Shown: piece after piece, positions 40,988 to 50,259 of the stretch
Layout of the letters: each line of letters begins with the position of its first letter
How positions within the stretch are numbered: the stretch's first letter is position 1
NCBI RefSeq assembly: GCF_009649075.1
Contig: NZ_CP045737.1
Location: forward strand, 3,100,001 to 3,164,000
Direction of reading: 5' to 3'
DNA length: 64,000 nucleotides
Source: Aeromicrobium yanjiei
GTDB taxonomy: Bacteria > Actinomycetota > Actinomycetes > Propionibacteriales > Nocardioidaceae
Notes under the pieces: generated by a model
Database searches by the model: none
What the model saw: only the letters and a program-made list of their open reading frames with translations
Told to the model about the DNA's origin: nothing
Position numbers and translations under genes: made by a program

Positions 40988-41571
40988 CGGGCTCCTCCCG
41001 GGACGGGCGTGGCGTCGTCGAGATGATCGACGTGATGGCCCAGGGCACGGACGAGCCGGGCCTCCTGGTCGAGGACCCGCTGGCGGAAGTGGTCGGCACC
41101 GGCCTCGTCCCCGACGTCGAGGACGTGCAGGAACAAGGTGTGCGTCGAGCGGCGGGCCTCGATCACGATGCTGCCGGGAATCAGGCAGGTCATCTCGGCC
41201 ACCACGGTGAGGACGAAGTCCGACGGGGTCCGCAGGTTCACCGCGACGACCGCGTTGCGCGGCGGCCGGGAGGGCCGCACCACGACCCAGGCCACCTGCA
41301 CGCTCGACACGATGACGTCGATCGCGAACCGGACGACCAGCCACACCAGCGCCACCGGACGCACGCGCACGTCGAGCCGCAACGGCGGCAGGGGGAACAC
41401 GAAGCAGGCGATCACCGCGACGACGAAACCGCCGAGGACCGTCAGGACGGAGATGTGGCCCCAGAGCACGACCCACACGAGGGTCAGCCAGAGCAGGACG
41501 GGCAGCTGCAGCGACCGGTAGCGAGCAGGGCGGACCTGCCCGTTGCGACGGGTCTTCAGCTTGGGGCTCAT
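40984..41571 (-). CDS. mnhE: Na+/H+ antiporter subunit MnhE (MrpE)
   Basis: The protein of 195 residues has a basic N-terminus, three hydrophobic segments (about 25-42, 45-62, 75-95) and the MnhE core LRTPSDFVLTVVAEMTCLIPGSIVIEA in two parts (residues 112-138). FLHVLDVGDEAGADHFRQRV follows. The C-terminal 35 residues are hydrophilic and longer than in Bacillus. It is coupled by overlaps to mnhD and mnhF. Confidence 0.93.
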   Translation of the reverse strand: MSPKLKTRRNGQVRPARYRSLQLPVLLWLTLVWVVLWGHISVLTVLGGFVVAVIACFVFPLPPLRLDVRVRPVALVWLVVRFAIDVIVSSVQVAWVVVRPSRPPRNAVVAVNLRTPSDFVLTVVAEMTCLIPGSIVIEARRSTHTLFLHVLDVGDEAGADHFRQRVLDQEARLVRALGHHVDHLDDATPVPGGAR

Positions 41572-43262
41572 CGGCTGCCCCCGTCCAGGACGGCCTCGAG
41601 GTAGGGGGTGCGCTGCATGAGGTCGGTCGCGGCTCGGTCGGTGTAACCGAACATCGGCCCGGCGACGAGCGTGAAGACCACGCTGAAGCCGATCAGCGCG
41701 GCGGTGGGCAGCACCATCGAGCGGGGCAGCCGCTCGGGCAGTGCGCCGTCCCGCAGCAGCTGGTAGAGGTCACGGTCCGGCGCGTCCTCGTCGCGCACCT
41801 GACGCGCCTCCTCGAGGTCCGAGGTCGCGTACGCCGTGCCGCCGGAGTGGACGTGCCCGCGGTGGCGGACCATCGTGACGGTCGGGTGCAGCGCATCGGC
41901 CTCCTCCCCGGGGCTCGGGAGCGCCTGCGCGGTCTCGTGCGCCTGCTCGGGCGTGCGCCAGAACGCGATCGCCCAGGTCTTGGCCACTGCGTACAACGTC
42001 AACAGGCTCGTGACGACACCGCCGATCACGAGGGTCACGGCGAGCGGGGTGCCCACGTCGAGCCCTGCCTGGAGCAGACCGATCTTCCCCAGGAAGCCCG
42101 ACAACGGCGGGATCCCGGCCAGGTTCATGGCAGGCACGAAGAACAAGATGGCCAGCACCGGGGAGAGCCGGGCGAGGCCGCCCAGACGCAGCAGCGAGGT
42201 GCTGCCGGCCCGACGCTCGATGAGGCCCACGACCAGGAAGAGGGCGGTCTGGATCGTGATGTGGTGCGCGACGTAGAAGACCGCTCCGGAGACTCCCGCC
42301 TCGGTGGCCAGGCCGATGCCGAAGATCATGTAGCCGATGTGGCTGACGAGGGTGAACGAGAGCATGCGCTTGATGTCGGACTGCGCGATCGCGCCCAGGA
42401 TGCCGATCACCATCGTGATGAGCGCTGCCCACATCAACAGGTTCGTCAGAGGGCTGTCCGGGAACAGCAGCGTCTGGACGCGCAGGATCGCGTAGACGCC
42501 GACCTTGGTGAGCAGTCCTGCGAACACGGCCGTCACCGGCGCGGGAGCAGTCGGATAGCTGTCGGGGAGCCACAACGAGAGCGGGAACACTGCCGCCTTG
42601 ACCGCGAACGTCACGAGCAGCAGCAGCTGCAGGGTGAGGCTGACCGAGTCGGGCAGGTCCTGGATGCGTTGCGCGAGCTGGGCGAAGTTGAGGCTTCCGG
42701 TGGCCGCGTACACCGCGGCGATCGAGATCAGGAACAGCGAGGACGACAGCATGTTCACGACGACGTAGATCGTCCCGGCCCGGATGCGGGTCTCGGTGCC
42801 GCCCAAGGTCAGCAGCACGTAGCTCGCGAACAACAGCATCTCGAAGCTGACGAAGAGGTTGAACAGGTCGCCGGCGAGGAAGGCGTTGGAGACGCCGGCC
42901 ACCAGCACCAGGAACGTCGGGTGGTAGATCGAGACCGGCGCCTCCCGCTCGTCGCCGGTCATGCCCTGACCGATCGAGTAGATGAGGACCACGAGCGTGA
43001 CGACCGCGGAGACCAGGAGCATCAGCGCGGAGAGCCGGTCGGCGACGAGGCTGATGCCCAAGGGCGGCGTCCAGGCGCCGAGCCAGGTGACCTGCGGCCC
43101 GTACTGATCGGCCCGGTACAGGAGCACCGCGGCGATCACGACCACGGCGACGAGCACCGCGAAGCTGACCCACCGCTGGGCCTTCGGCCAGCGGGACAGC
43201 ATCAGCGTCGCGCCGGCTCCGAAGAGCGGCAGGATCACGGGCAGCGGGACCAGGTAGTTCAT
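41568..43262 (-). CDS. mnhD: Na+/H+ antiporter subunit MnhD (MrpD)
   Basis: The protein of 564 residues is a complex-I-like proton channel subunit (NuoM/N relative) with about 14 transmembrane helices. It has the conserved lysine helix VTFAVKAAVFPLSLWLPDSY (about 210-230), Glu in FVSFEMLLFASYVLL (about 136-150), and AQSDIKRMLSFTLVSHIGYM (lysine helix). A hydrophilic, His-containing insertion (about 438-512, with MVRHRGHVHSGG) separates the last helices. It overlaps mnhC and mnhE by 4 nt. Confidence 0.95.
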   Translation of the reverse strand: MNYLVPLPVILPLFGAGATLMLSRWPKAQRWVSFAVLVAVVVIAAVLLYRADQYGPQVTWLGAWTPPLGISLVADRLSALMLLVSAVVTLVVLIYSIGQGMTGDEREAPVSIYHPTFLVLVAGVSNAFLAGDLFNLFVSFEMLLFASYVLLTLGGTETRIRAGTIYVVVNMLSSSLFLISIAAVYAATGSLNFAQLAQRIQDLPDSVSLTLQLLLLVTFAVKAAVFPLSLWLPDSYPTAPAPVTAVFAGLLTKVGVYAILRVQTLLFPDSPLTNLLMWAALITMVIGILGAIAQSDIKRMLSFTLVSHIGYMIFGIGLATEAGVSGAVFYVAHHITIQTALFLVVGLIERRAGSTSLLRLGGLARLSPVLAILFFVPAMNLAGIPPLSGFLGKIGLLQAGLDVGTPLAVTLVIGGVVTSLLTLYAVAKTWAIAFWRTPEQAHETAQALPSPGEEADALHPTVTMVRHRGHVHSGGTAYATSDLEEARQVRDEDAPDRDLYQLLRDGALPERLPRSMVLPTAALIGFSVVFTLVAGPMFGYTDRAATDLMQRTPYLEAVLDGGSR

Positions 43263-43693
43263 GCGCCCTCCTCCGTCACTTCGTCGTCGTCCTGGCCGCC
43301 GGTGGCCAGGTCGTGGCTGTCCGAGGCCTCGTCAGCAGCCGCGAGACGGCGGATCGAGGCGTCCTCGACGTCGTCCTGGACGTCGTCGTTGGCATTCAGC
43401 TGCCAGCTGCGGTAGGCCATCGCGAGCAGGAACGCCGTCGTGGCCAGGGCGATCACGATCGCCGTCAGCACCAACGCCTGGGGCAGCGGGTCCGCCATGT
43501 CGGCCACGTCGGTCTTGCCCTCGATCGGGGCGTCGCCCGCGCGTCCCCCGGCGATGAGGAACAGGATGCTCACGCCGTTGCCCATGAGGAGCAGGCCCGC
43601 CAGCACCCGGGTCAGGCTCCGCTCGAGGATCAGGTAGACGCCACACCCGATGAGCGCGGACGCCGTCAGGATCAAGCTCACGTTGGTGCTCAC
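43259..43693 (-). CDS. mnhC: Na+/H+ antiporter subunit MnhC (MrpC)
   Basis: The protein of 144 residues has three transmembrane segments and the MnhC/NuoK-like pattern GVYLILERSLTRVLAGLLLM GNGVSILF, read in two parts (about 18-47), then PLPQALVLTAIVIALATTAF. NuoK relatives carry the conserved Glu of that helix. The C-terminal 30 residues are acidic. It is coupled to mnhA and mnhD by ATGA-type overlaps. Confidence 0.94.
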   Translation of the reverse strand: MSTNVSLILTASALIGCGVYLILERSLTRVLAGLLLMGNGVSILFLIAGGRAGDAPIEGKTDVADMADPLPQALVLTAIVIALATTAFLLAMAYRSWQLNANDDVQDDVEDASIRRLAAADEASDSHDLATGGQDDDEVTEEGA

Positions 43694-46566
43694 AGGCGGA
43701 CCTCCTGCTCGGCGGCGCGTTCCTCGCGCAGGATCTGACGGTCGATCCGGGCGCCGAGGGCACGCAGCAGGTCGAGCACCAGACCCACCACCACCAGGTA
43801 GACCCCGATGTCGAAGAAGGTCGACGTGACGAGGTGCAGCTCACCCAGGACCGGCACCTCGAGGTCGATCAACGCGCTCTGCAGCACGGCACCCCCGAAG
43901 GCGAGCGGCGCGAGGCCCGAGGCGGCCGCGATGAACAGGCCCGTGCCCATCAGGACGCCGGCGTCGATCGGTGCGGCCTCGTCCAGCTCGTACCGCCCGC
44001 CCGCGAGATAGCGGACCATCAGCGCCAGACCGGTCACCATGCCGGCCGCGAATCCGCCACCGGGCAGGTTGTGACCCGCGAGGAGCAGATAGATCCCGAA
44101 GACGATGAGCACGGGGAACAGCAACCGGGCCACGACCTCGAAGATGATCGAGCGACGGTCCGGCGGCAACGTCCTCGGCCCCGGCAGCCACACGCGCCGC
44201 CCCGGAGCGGTCGGGATCTTGTCGACGGACGCGGGGTACGGGATGTCGTACACGCGGCGGATGCCGGACATCCGCGTGTCGAGGAAGATCAGGCTCGCCA
44301 CACCGGTGGCCGCCGCGACCAGCACGGAGATCTCCCCGAGCGTGTCCCACGCCCTGATGTCGACGAGGATCACGTTGACGATGTTGTGGCCGCCACCGAA
44401 CTCGACGACCTCGTCCGGATAGCGCTTCGAGATCGGGTCCGCGGTGCGGGAGCCGGTCGTGACGAGCATGACCAGGGCGACCGTGGCGCCGACGGCCGCA
44501 CCCAGCGCCATGCGCAGGTAGCGACGCGGCGACAGGGGGCGATCGGTGAAGTGCGACGGCAGCCGCCGCAGCACCAGCACGAAGATGACCAGGCTGGTCG
44601 TCTCCACGAGGACCTGGGTGAGGGCGAGGTCCGGCGCGCCGTGCAGGACGAACAGCATCGCCGTGCCGTAGCCGGTGACGCCCACGAGGATGACCGCCCG
44701 CAACCGTCGGCGCGACCGTGCCGCGAACAACGCCGCCAGCACGATGATGACGCCCACGACCGCCTGCGCGGGGGTGTCCCAGCGCACCACCTCGATGGGC
44801 TCGTCGAGGGCCATGAGCACAGCGGTGCCAGGGAGAAGCAGCACCACCAGGAGGATGATCGCGAGGTACGCCGCGACGGAGCCTCGCTGGGTCAGGCCGG
44901 TGGTCTCCACCGCGAGACGGTCGACCGTGCGCATCACGATCCGGTAGCCGTCGTCGGCGGTCCAACGCGGCGACACGGCGGTCTGCAGCCGGCCGAAATC
45001 GGCCCGGCGCCAGAAGATCGCGACACCGAGGACGACCGCGACGACCGAGAACGCCAGCGGCAGCTCGAAGCCGTGCCAGAGGGCGAGCTCGGTGTCGTGC
45101 GAGCCTTCTGGGAACTGGTGCGTGTACGGCTCGAACGCGTGAGTCAGCGCCGGCCCCGCGAAGCCCAAGGCGATCGTGAGCGCGGCCAGGACCACGGGGG
45201 CGAAGAGGAAGCCGCGCGGCGTCGGCGCGAACAGCGTCTCGGGCGCGTCGGCCTTGTGGGCGAACGCACCCCAGAGGAACCGCACCGTGTAGGCCACGGT
45301 GAGCACGGTGCCAAGGATCACGCCGATCAGGACGAGGACGGCCGCGAGCGGGGAGAGATCGGCCCGGTCGTGGGAGGCGTCCAGCAGGGAGCCGAAGACG
45401 CTCTCCTTGGCGACGAAGCCGAGCAGGGGCGGCAGCCCGGCCATCGACGCCCCCGCGACCAGGGCGGTCACGAACAGGACGGGCGCGGACTTCCCGACGC
45501 CCGACAGCAGGCGCAGGTCACGCGTCCCGGCCTGGTGGTCGATGATGCCGACCACGAGGAACAGGGTCGCCTTGAACAACGCGTGGGCGAGCAGCATCGC
45601 CACGCCGGCGAGCGCCGCTGCCCTCGTGCCCACGCCGAACACCACGATCAGGAAGCCGAGCTGGCTCACCGTGCCGTAGGCGAGGAGGAGCTTGATGTCG
45701 TACTGGCGCAGGGCGCGCCATCCGCCCAGCAGCATCGTGCCGATGCCGAGCACGAGCACCATCTCGTGCCACCCCGCGATGCCGGCGAACGCCGGCGAGA
45801 GCAGTGCGACGAGGTAGACGCCGGCCTTCACCATGGACGCGGCGTGCAGATAGGCGCTGACGGGGGTCGGGGCGGCCATCGCGCCCGGCAACCAGAAATG
45901 GAACGGGACCAGGGCCGACTTGCTGAGGGCACCGACCAGGAGCAGGGCGACCGCGACCGCAGCGGCCGTTCCGGTGGGCGGGTCCGCGAGGATCTCGCTG
46001 ATGCGATGCGTCCCGGCGTCCTGGCCGAGCACGAGCATGCCCACGAGCATCGCCAGGCCGCCCAGCGTGGTGACGATGAGCGCCTGCATCGCGGCCTGGC
46101 GGCTGGCCCGCTTGGCCGGGTCGCTGCCGATCAACAGGTAGGAGAAGACAGTGGTCAGCTCCCAGAACACGTACAGGACCAGCAGGTCGTCACACAGGAC
46201 GAGTCCCAGCATCGAGCCCGCGAACGCCACGAAGGTGCCCGCAAAGGACGGCAGTGCGGGGTCGTCGTCGGAGAAGTACCAGGCGCAGTAGCCGAGCACC
46301 AAGGCCCCGATGCCCGTCACGATCAGCGTCATGAGCCATTGCAACGCTCCCATGTGGAACGCCAGCTCGACGCCGAGGCTGGGCACCCAGCTGAGCACGG
46401 TGGTGGGGCCCTCGCCGTCCCGGACGCTGCCGGTCTGGCTGAGCGCCCAGCCGAAGCTGACCAGTGGGACCACAGCGAGAACGAGGAACGCTCGGCTGCG
46501 AAGCACGGAGATGAGCCACGGAGCGATCGCTGCAGCCAGGAAATGTGCGGCGATCAGCGGGATCAA
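43690..46566 (-). CDS. mnhA: Fused Na+/H+ antiporter subunits MnhA-MnhB
   Basis: The protein of 958 residues joins MnhA (NuoL-like, about 1-790) to MnhB (about 815-950). The N-terminal part has Glu/Lys proton path segments FVFWELTTVFSYLLIG-like (residues 133-148), KSALVPFHFWLPGAMAAPTP and LLLAYGTVSQLGFL, then MnhA C-terminal helices. The MnhB part reads SIIFEVVARLLFPVLIVFGI, LLLAGHNLPGGGFAAGMVTG and later helices. The start is TTG at 46566, chosen because GGAGGAG lies 8 nt upstream. The fusion is common in actinobacteria. It heads the operon; no promoter was assigned. Confidence 0.95.
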   Translation of the reverse strand: MIPLIAAHFLAAAIAPWLISVLRSRAFLVLAVVPLVSFGWALSQTGSVRDGEGPTTVLSWVPSLGVELAFHMGALQWLMTLIVTGIGALVLGYCAWYFSDDDPALPSFAGTFVAFAGSMLGLVLCDDLLVLYVFWELTTVFSYLLIGSDPAKRASRQAAMQALIVTTLGGLAMLVGMLVLGQDAGTHRISEILADPPTGTAAAVAVALLLVGALSKSALVPFHFWLPGAMAAPTPVSAYLHAASMVKAGVYLVALLSPAFAGIAGWHEMVLVLGIGTMLLGGWRALRQYDIKLLLAYGTVSQLGFLIVVFGVGTRAAALAGVAMLLAHALFKATLFLVVGIIDHQAGTRDLRLLSGVGKSAPVLFVTALVAGASMAGLPPLLGFVAKESVFGSLLDASHDRADLSPLAAVLVLIGVILGTVLTVAYTVRFLWGAFAHKADAPETLFAPTPRGFLFAPVVLAALTIALGFAGPALTHAFEPYTHQFPEGSHDTELALWHGFELPLAFSVVAVVLGVAIFWRRADFGRLQTAVSPRWTADDGYRIVMRTVDRLAVETTGLTQRGSVAAYLAIILLVVLLLPGTAVLMALDEPIEVVRWDTPAQAVVGVIIVLAALFAARSRRRLRAVILVGVTGYGTAMLFVLHGAPDLALTQVLVETTSLVIFVLVLRRLPSHFTDRPLSPRRYLRMALGAAVGATVALVMLVTTGSRTADPISKRYPDEVVEFGGGHNIVNVILVDIRAWDTLGEISVLVAAATGVASLIFLDTRMSGIRRVYDIPYPASVDKIPTAPGRRVWLPGPRTLPPDRRSIIFEVVARLLFPVLIVFGIYLLLAGHNLPGGGFAAGMVTGLALMVRYLAGGRYELDEAAPIDAGVLMGTGLFIAAASGLAPLAFGGAVLQSALIDLEVPVLGELHLVTSTFFDIGVYLVVVGLVLDLLRALGARIDRQILREERAAEQEVRL

Positions 46567-46638
46567 CGAATGCTCCTCCAGGTTGGGCCGGGGGTGTCCA
46601 GTCTAGTGGTTCGCCTCCAGCCCCCCTTCGGCTGCACC

Positions 46639-49600
46639 TCAGGCGCCGTCGAGGTCCGCGAAGTGGTGCAGCTCGGCCGTCACGCGCAGGCCCTGCTGGT
46701 CATCGACCGTCCAGGCGTCGCACAGCTGGTCGACGATGGCCAGCCCTCGGCCCCGCAGACCCGCGCGCGTCAGCTCGAGCGCCTGCAGCTCGGCGGACTT
46801 GCCGCCGTCGCAGACGCTGATGCGCAGCACGTCGTCCGCGATGCACCACGAGACGTCGAGCGTGCCGGCCGAGCTGGGGCGTCCGTGCTCGATGCCGTTG
46901 GCGGCGAGCTCGCCCAGCACGAGCTCGGCGTCCAGGACGAAGCCGGGACGGAATCCGAGCCGTTCGAGCTCCTCCACCATCTGGTGGCGTGCGACGCGGG
47001 CACTGCTGGGGTCGAACGGCAGGCTCAGGCTCGTGCACGGGTCGTCGCTCGCGTGCCGGTGCGGTGCGGGCACGCGGCAGGTCTCCTCGGTCGGGACGCC
47101 CTCGGGCAGCCGGACCGGGCCGGCCTGCTCGGGGCGGGGCCGGTCCTGGGGGTGCAGCCGGACGGCCACGAGGGCGACGTCGTCCTCGGGCTGCTCCGGG
47201 AGCATCCGGGCGAGGAGCTCGTCGCACAGCTCCTCCTGCTCCAGACCTGCCGCGACGAGCTCGGCCAGAACGGCCTGGAGCTCGGCCACGCCCTCGTCGA
47301 GCCCCTGGCCGCGCCGCTCGACGAGGCCGTCGGTGTAGAGCAGGACCGTGCACCCTCGAGGGAGCTCGACGACCGCCTCGGTGCGTGACGTCTCGGGCAC
47401 CAGGCCGAGGAGCAGATCGGCCCGCTCGGGCCAGAGCGCGGTGACCGTCACGTCGGCCGGGCTGCTCGTGAGGTCGCCCTCGCTCGTCTCGGGTGTCTCG
47501 GGCGCCTCGGGGTGCACCGCGACGAGCGGCGGCGGGTGCCCCGCGTTGGACCAGCGCAGCCTCGTCACGCCGGCCTGACGCTCCTCGGAGGTCTGCTCGA
47601 ACCGCGCCACGACCGCTGTCGCCATGGTCTCGATCTGCAGGGTCTGCACCGCTTCGTCGACGCGGCGCAGCACCTCGGCCGGTCCCGCGCCGGTCGTCAC
47701 GGCCACTCCCCGCAGGAGGCTGCGGAGCTGACCCATGGCGGCGGCCGCCGCGGTGTCGTGCCCCACCACGTCCCCGATCACGATGTTGGTGGCACCGCCG
47801 GTCTGCAAGAAGGCGTCGTACCAGTCGCCACCGACCTGCGCGACCTCCGCCGACGGCTCGTACCGGACCGACACGTGCAGGTGGTCGGGCTCGGGCGGGG
47901 CCGTCATGAGGCTGCGCTGCAGCCCTTCCGCCAGGTCACGCTGCTCGGCGTACAGGCGCACGTTGTCCAGCGCCACCCCGGCGCGGCCGGCGACGTCCAC
48001 GAGATCGGCGATGTCCTCGGGGCTGAAGCTGCCCTCGTCCTTGAAGACGGCCAGCAGGCCGATCGTGCGCTCGCGGCCCCGCAGCGGCAGCACCAGCACC
48101 GAGGAGGGGGCCAGCTGGAGGTAGAGATCGCGGGCCTCTCCGGGGGCAAGGACCGCGGCCACCGCCGCGGTCGCGTCCTGGTCCACCACGACGGCGCGGT
48201 TGTCGCGGACCGCCCGGGCGAGGAAGGAGTCGTCGCCCAGTGCCGGGAGACGCACCTCGAGATAGCGCTCCACGAGCCGGCGGGCGTCCGGGTCGGCGTG
48301 CCAGCCGGCGACGTCGCGGAGCCCCCGCCGCCAGGCCTCCCGGTCGCCGGGGGGTGCCGTGCGGGTCCTGGACTGCGGCGTCGAGTAGTCGACGAGCGTG
48401 ACGGTGCTCCAGTCGGCCCACGGCCCGACCACGACCTCCGCGAGGTGCGCGAACGCGAGCTCCTGGTCGCGGGTCCCGGTCAGGAAGTCGGTGATGCTCG
48501 AGAGCAGCTTGGCTCGTTCGACGGCGCTCTCGGCCCGTTCCTGGGCGCGCCGGCGCTCGGTCACGTCGACGAAGTAGACGGCGAGCCCGTCGGGCGCAGG
48601 CCAGCCCCGCACCTCGTACCAGCGGTCGAGCGGCGGCGGGTAGTACGCCTCGAACTCGACCGGCTCGCCGGTCTCGACCGCGCCGCGGTAGCTGGCCTCG
48701 AAGTCGCTGCCGACCGCATCGGGGAACAGGTCCCAGATCACGCCGCCGAGGATCGGGGAGCCGATGTCACCGAGGAGCCGGTTGGCCTCGGAGTTGAGGA
48801 ACGTGAAGCGCCAGCTCGGGTCGAGCTGGAAGAACGCCATCGGCATGGCCTCGAGCAGCCGGGCGACCCGCGCCTCGCCCTCCTGGACCGCTGTCGTGTC
48901 GTACGCAGCACCCACCAGACGGACGGCCACGCCGTCGGGCCCTGCGAGGGCCCGGCCCCGTGCGGCCACCCAGCGGACGGTGTCGTCCGAGCGCACGATC
49001 CGATACTCCGCGACGTACGTGCCGCAGGTCGTGATCGCGGTCGAGAGCGCCTCCGCCACCCGGTCACGGTCGTCCGGGTGGACCAGCTCGTTGAACGACT
49101 CGATGTCGCGGCCGAAGGTCGTCTCGTCGATGCCGAACAGGTCCATGAGCTGCTCGTCCCAGCGCAGCTCGCCCGTGGTCAGGCTCCAGTCGAACGCGCC
49201 CACACCGGCCGCGTCGACCGCCAGCTGCCACACGAGCCGCTCGTCCTCGTGCTCCTCGGCGAGCACCGCGAGGTGCAGCTCGGTCACCGCCGAGGTCGCG
49301 AGCTGTTCGAGCACCTGCAGGTCCTGCTCGGACCAGGTGCGCGTACCCGGGCCGTAGACGCACAGCGCTCCGACGCTCTCGCCCCGCACCACGAGCGGCA
49401 CACCGAGATAGGAGCCGATCTCGCCGGAACGGACGGCCGACAGGTCACGCACCCGCTCGTCGTTCGCCGCGTCGCCGATCATGAGCGCCGCTCCGGTCCC
49501 GGCGGTGAGGGTGCACATCGAGTCGTCCGCCGGGGTCTCGACACCGATCGACTCCAGCGAGGCGCCCACGGCGCCCACGACCGTCTGCACGTGGGAGATC

Positions 49601-49767
49601 AGCGAGACGTGCGCCGACGGAGCGCCCAGCAGGCGTGCCGCGAGGGCGGCGATCTGGTCCAGTGCAGCCTGGTCACGCGCCGCGGCAGCCAGCTGGCGGA
49701 CGAGATCCTCTCGCGCCCGTGCGTCGCGTCCCGGCCTCGCCACGGACGTCACGTCCTCGGCCCACAT
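46639..49767 (-). CDS. Multidomain SpoIIE-type phosphatase with GAF, PAS and HATPase domains
   Basis: The 1042 residues read, in order, GAF (about 30-165), PAS (180-295, with FGIDETTFGRDIESFNELVH), PAS (305-415), GAF (425-600), a PP2C/SpoIIE phosphatase (620-850) with metal-binding aspartates in GGDWYDAF, GDVVGHD and PEDDVALV, and a C-terminal RsbW-type HATPase domain (900-1035) with GELAANGIEHG and GRGLAIVDQL. This is the RsbU/RsbW kind of module that controls SigB/SigF-type sigma factors through an anti-anti-sigma factor. The sensor domains would read light, redox or small ligands. It is 72 bp downstream of mnhA. Upstream on its strand lies a TAGGAT box. Confidence 0.92.
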   Translation of the reverse strand: MWAEDVTSVARPGRDARAREDLVRQLAAAARDQAALDQIAALAARLLGAPSAHVSLISHVQTVVGAVGASLESIGVETPADDSMCTLTAGTGAALMIGDAANDERVRDLSAVRSGEIGSYLGVPLVVRGESVGALCVYGPGTRTWSEQDLQVLEQLATSAVTELHLAVLAEEHEDERLVWQLAVDAAGVGAFDWSLTTGELRWDEQLMDLFGIDETTFGRDIESFNELVHPDDRDRVAEALSTAITTCGTYVAEYRIVRSDDTVRWVAARGRALAGPDGVAVRLVGAAYDTTAVQEGEARVARLLEAMPMAFFQLDPSWRFTFLNSEANRLLGDIGSPILGGVIWDLFPDAVGSDFEASYRGAVETGEPVEFEAYYPPPLDRWYEVRGWPAPDGLAVYFVDVTERRRAQERAESAVERAKLLSSITDFLTGTRDQELAFAHLAEVVVGPWADWSTVTLVDYSTPQSRTRTAPPGDREAWRRGLRDVAGWHADPDARRLVERYLEVRLPALGDDSFLARAVRDNRAVVVDQDATAAVAAVLAPGEARDLYLQLAPSSVLVLPLRGRERTIGLLAVFKDEGSFSPEDIADLVDVAGRAGVALDNVRLYAEQRDLAEGLQRSLMTAPPEPDHLHVSVRYEPSAEVAQVGGDWYDAFLQTGGATNIVIGDVVGHDTAAAAAMGQLRSLLRGVAVTTGAGPAEVLRRVDEAVQTLQIETMATAVVARFEQTSEERQAGVTRLRWSNAGHPPPLVAVHPEAPETPETSEGDLTSSPADVTVTALWPERADLLLGLVPETSRTEAVVELPRGCTVLLYTDGLVERRGQGLDEGVAELQAVLAELVAAGLEQEELCDELLARMLPEQPEDDVALVAVRLHPQDRPRPEQAGPVRLPEGVPTEETCRVPAPHRHASDDPCTSLSLPFDPSSARVARHQMVEELERLGFRPGFVLDAELVLGELAANGIEHGRPSSAGTLDVSWCIADDVLRISVCDGGKSAELQALELTRAGLRGRGLAIVDQLCDAWTVDDQQGLRVTAELHHFADLDGA

Positions 49768-49887
49768 GGCGCTCCCCTCTCAGTGCTCGTGCCCGGAGCG
49801 ACACAGGCGGCCCAAGTACTGCGAATCCTAACGTCGAGCCGGGTCGCGCGGCGGTCCAGGCTCCTGTCGGGGCCGTAGGCTCGGCCC

Positions 49888-50259
49888 ATGACGTCCCCCA
49901 CGGAGACCACTGTCCGCGACCTCGAGCGCCGCCGGTTCGACCTGATCGTCGCCGAGGAGTGGGAGGACTTCGCGGCGCTGTGCGACGCGGAGCTGCGCTA
50001 CGTCCACTCCAGCGGCATCATCGACACGCGCGACTCCTATCTCGAGAAGCTGCGCGGCGGCTACTACGACTACCACCGGGTCGACAGCTCGATCGAGAGC
50101 ATGATCGTCACGCCGGACCTCGTCCTCGTCCGCGGCACCATGGCCGCCGACCTGCGGGCAGGCGACCGGGAGATCAGCCTCGACAACGTCATCGTCTCGG
50201 CCTGGGTCCGACGGGACGACGCCTGGCTGCTCGCGACCCATCAGTCCACACCTGCCTAG
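49888..50259 (+). CDS. NTF2-like (SnoaL/DUF4440) protein
   Basis: The protein of 123 residues is a small cone-fold protein. It begins [20 protein letters not shown] and has [20 protein letters not shown], then [20 protein letters not shown] and [20 protein letters not shown], the usual DUF4440 order. Members are ketosteroid-isomerase-like binding or accessory proteins. TAGGCT lies 6 nt before the ATG (leaderless). The stop shares CTAG with the stop of the convergent dioxygenase gene. Confidence 0.85.
   Translation: MTSPTETTVRDLERRRFDLIVAEEWEDFAALCDAELRYVHSSGIIDTRDSYLEKLRGGYYDYHRVDSSIESMIVTPDLVLVRGTMAADLRAGDREISLDNVIVSAWVRRDDAWLLATHQSTPA

Noticed and set aside
43834-47388. Plus-strand open frame of 1184 codons
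   Set aside because: It is antisense to mnhA and to the SpoIIE-type gene, with a His/Arg/Asp-rich low-complexity translation and no domain.
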